Assembly (NCBI GenBank): GCA_001464455.1
Contig: LNEI01000015.1
Coordinates: 1 to 64,000 of the forward strand
Reading direction: 5' to 3'
DNA length: 64,000 nt
DNA from: Acidobacteria bacterium Ga0077534
GTDB taxonomy: Bacteria > Acidobacteriota > Blastocatellia > Pyrinomonadales > Pyrinomonadaceae
Shown here: piece after piece, positions 63,413 through 64,000 of the stretch
Layout: every line of letters starts with the position of its first letter
How positions within the stretch are numbered: the first letter of the stretch is position 1
The notes under the pieces: generated by a model
What the model saw: the letters and a program-made list of their open reading frames with translations, nothing else
Told to the model about the DNA's origin: nothing
The model's database searches: none
Position numbers and translations under genes: made by a program

Positions 63413-63619
63413 GTCGCTGAAGGCGACAAAGATAATAGCCTGGGGTGGAGGCTTTGCGGAACCCCAGGAATATTGCGGATCAGCATTTTGCTCCCTGAAG
63501 GGGAGCCACCTGATGCAACGATGTGCGACCCCTTCAGGGTCGAAAGCAAATTCTTTGAACCTAACCTGGGGTTCCGCAAGGCTGCACCCCAGGCTATTAT
63601 CTACGTCGCCTTCAGCGAC
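63413..63619. repeat. Composite palindromic element, copy E (diverged, compensatory changes)
   Basis: The 207-bp element has the same six-hairpin plan, but stems are rewritten: outer GTCGCTGAAGGCGAC/GTCGCCTTCAGCGAC, second CCTGGGGT..ACCCCAGG, inner GCTCCC..GGGGAGC and GACCCC..GGGGTC-type. Changes occur in both arms. It lies between the convergent PL11 and sulfatase genes. Confidence 0.88.
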
Positions 63620-63627
63620 ATCGGAGT

Positions 63628-64000
63628 TCATCGCTTTGCGATCGGCGAATTGACGAGGAGTCTTTTCATCTCGGCCACGACGGCCGCGTGCTTAGGATCT
63701 TCGGCAAGATTTTTCAGCTCGTGCGGATCCTCCTCGGTCGCGTAGAGCATTTTGCCTTCTTTGCCTTCGTCCCATTCGGCGTAGTGCCATTTGGCGGTGC
63801 GGACGGAGCGGCCGGTGATGCCGCGGATCTCGACGATCGCAAACGCCGGGCGATCGAACGCCCCCTTTGGATCTTTGACAAGCTTTGCAAAACTGTCGCC
63901 CGAGACTTTATCCGGTTTTGGCAGGCCGCACATTTCGGCAAGCGTAGGATAAAGGTCCACAAGCTCGACCACGCGTTTCGTCGAGTTTGCTTTACCTTTT
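63628..64000 (-). CDS. Sulfatase, C-terminal part; 5' end beyond the window
   Basis: The frame is open from the right edge to the stop at 63628 (about 124 codons). RVVELVDLYPTLAEMCGLPKPD and the C-terminal TAKWHYAEWDEG...LYATEEDPHELKNLAEDP are typical of the C-terminal half of iduronate-2-sulfatase-like type I sulfatases. The catalytic formylglycine site lies outside the window. A sulfatase next to the pectin genes might act on sulfated polysaccharide, but could also be unrelated. Confidence 0.85.
   Translation of the reverse strand, partial: KGKANSTKRVVELVDLYPTLAEMCGLPKPDKVSGDSFAKLVKDPKGAFDRPAFAIVEIRGITGRSVRTAKWHYAEWDEGKEGKMLYATEEDPHELKNLAEDPKHAAVVAEMKRLLVNSPIAKR

Noticed and set aside
30139-63619. 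Insertion sequence or MITE with known family
   Set aside because: The composite palindromes have no transposase frame, no clear target duplications visible by eye, and do not match an IS end I know; they are listed only as repeats.

Overview
The window reads as part of a Gram-negative, moderately GC-rich chromosome, most likely an acidobacterium (class Blastocatellia is my best guess). The reasons are two very large Oar-type TonB-dependent receptors with an N-terminal carboxypeptidase-regulatory-like domain and no SusD partner, several Tat-exported glycosidases, and many intergenic hairpin repeats. This placement is inference. No rRNA, tRNA, CRISPR array, phage gene or transposase was seen.

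Layout. 1-8050, all on the minus strand: the N-terminal part of a secreted subtilisin-like protease that runs off the left edge, then fadD, a MaoC-type hydratase, xylulokinase and a LacI-family regulator. 8051-8784 has no gene; it holds a 17-copy 21-bp tandem repeat and a small-hairpin cluster. 8785-21765, minus strand: an L-rhamnose operon read as rhaD::SDR - rhaI - rhaB - lutA - lutB - lutC - ATPase - permease - permease::binding-protein fusion. 21926-28959, minus strand: a pectin/galactose operon (GH28, PL22, SGNH esterase, galT, galK). 29109-32704, plus strand: a sugar-binding lipoprotein and a GH2 enzyme. 32773-50438, minus strand: acetylesterase, two TonB receptors, GH106, DUF6807, rhaM, GH105, an unknown secreted protein and GH51. 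50748-63403, plus strand: GH2, acetylesterase, GH2, an unknown Tat-exported possible glycosidase and a PL11 lyase. 63628-64000: the C-terminus of a sulfatase.

Together this is a rhamnogalacturonan-I utilisation locus. PL11 cuts the backbone and acetylesterases remove acetyl groups. GH105, GH106, GH28 and PL22 dismantle backbone oligomers, while GH51 and three GH2 enzymes clear arabinan/galactan side chains. Large oligomers probably enter through the TonB receptors. Rhamnose is anomerised by RhaM, imported by a RhaTPQS-like ABC transporter and converted by RhaI, RhaB and RhaD to dihydroxyacetone phosphate and lactaldehyde. The SDR half of RhaD probably oxidises lactaldehyde to lactate, and LutABC would take lactate to pyruvate. 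Galactose is handled by GalK and GalT. The galacturonate/KDG branch is not in the window.

Two things go beyond ordinary annotation. First, promoters of four or five units share two palindromic boxes: a LacI-type AANCGNTT box and a TTGGTAWTACCAA box that resembles hexuronate-responsive GntR (UxuR/ExuR) operators. This suggests dual rhamnose/uronate control. Second, a family of five ~205-215-bp composite palindromes, each of six hairpins, fills intergenic spaces only in the right half; in three cases its terminal hairpin sits where the Shine-Dalgarno sequence should be.
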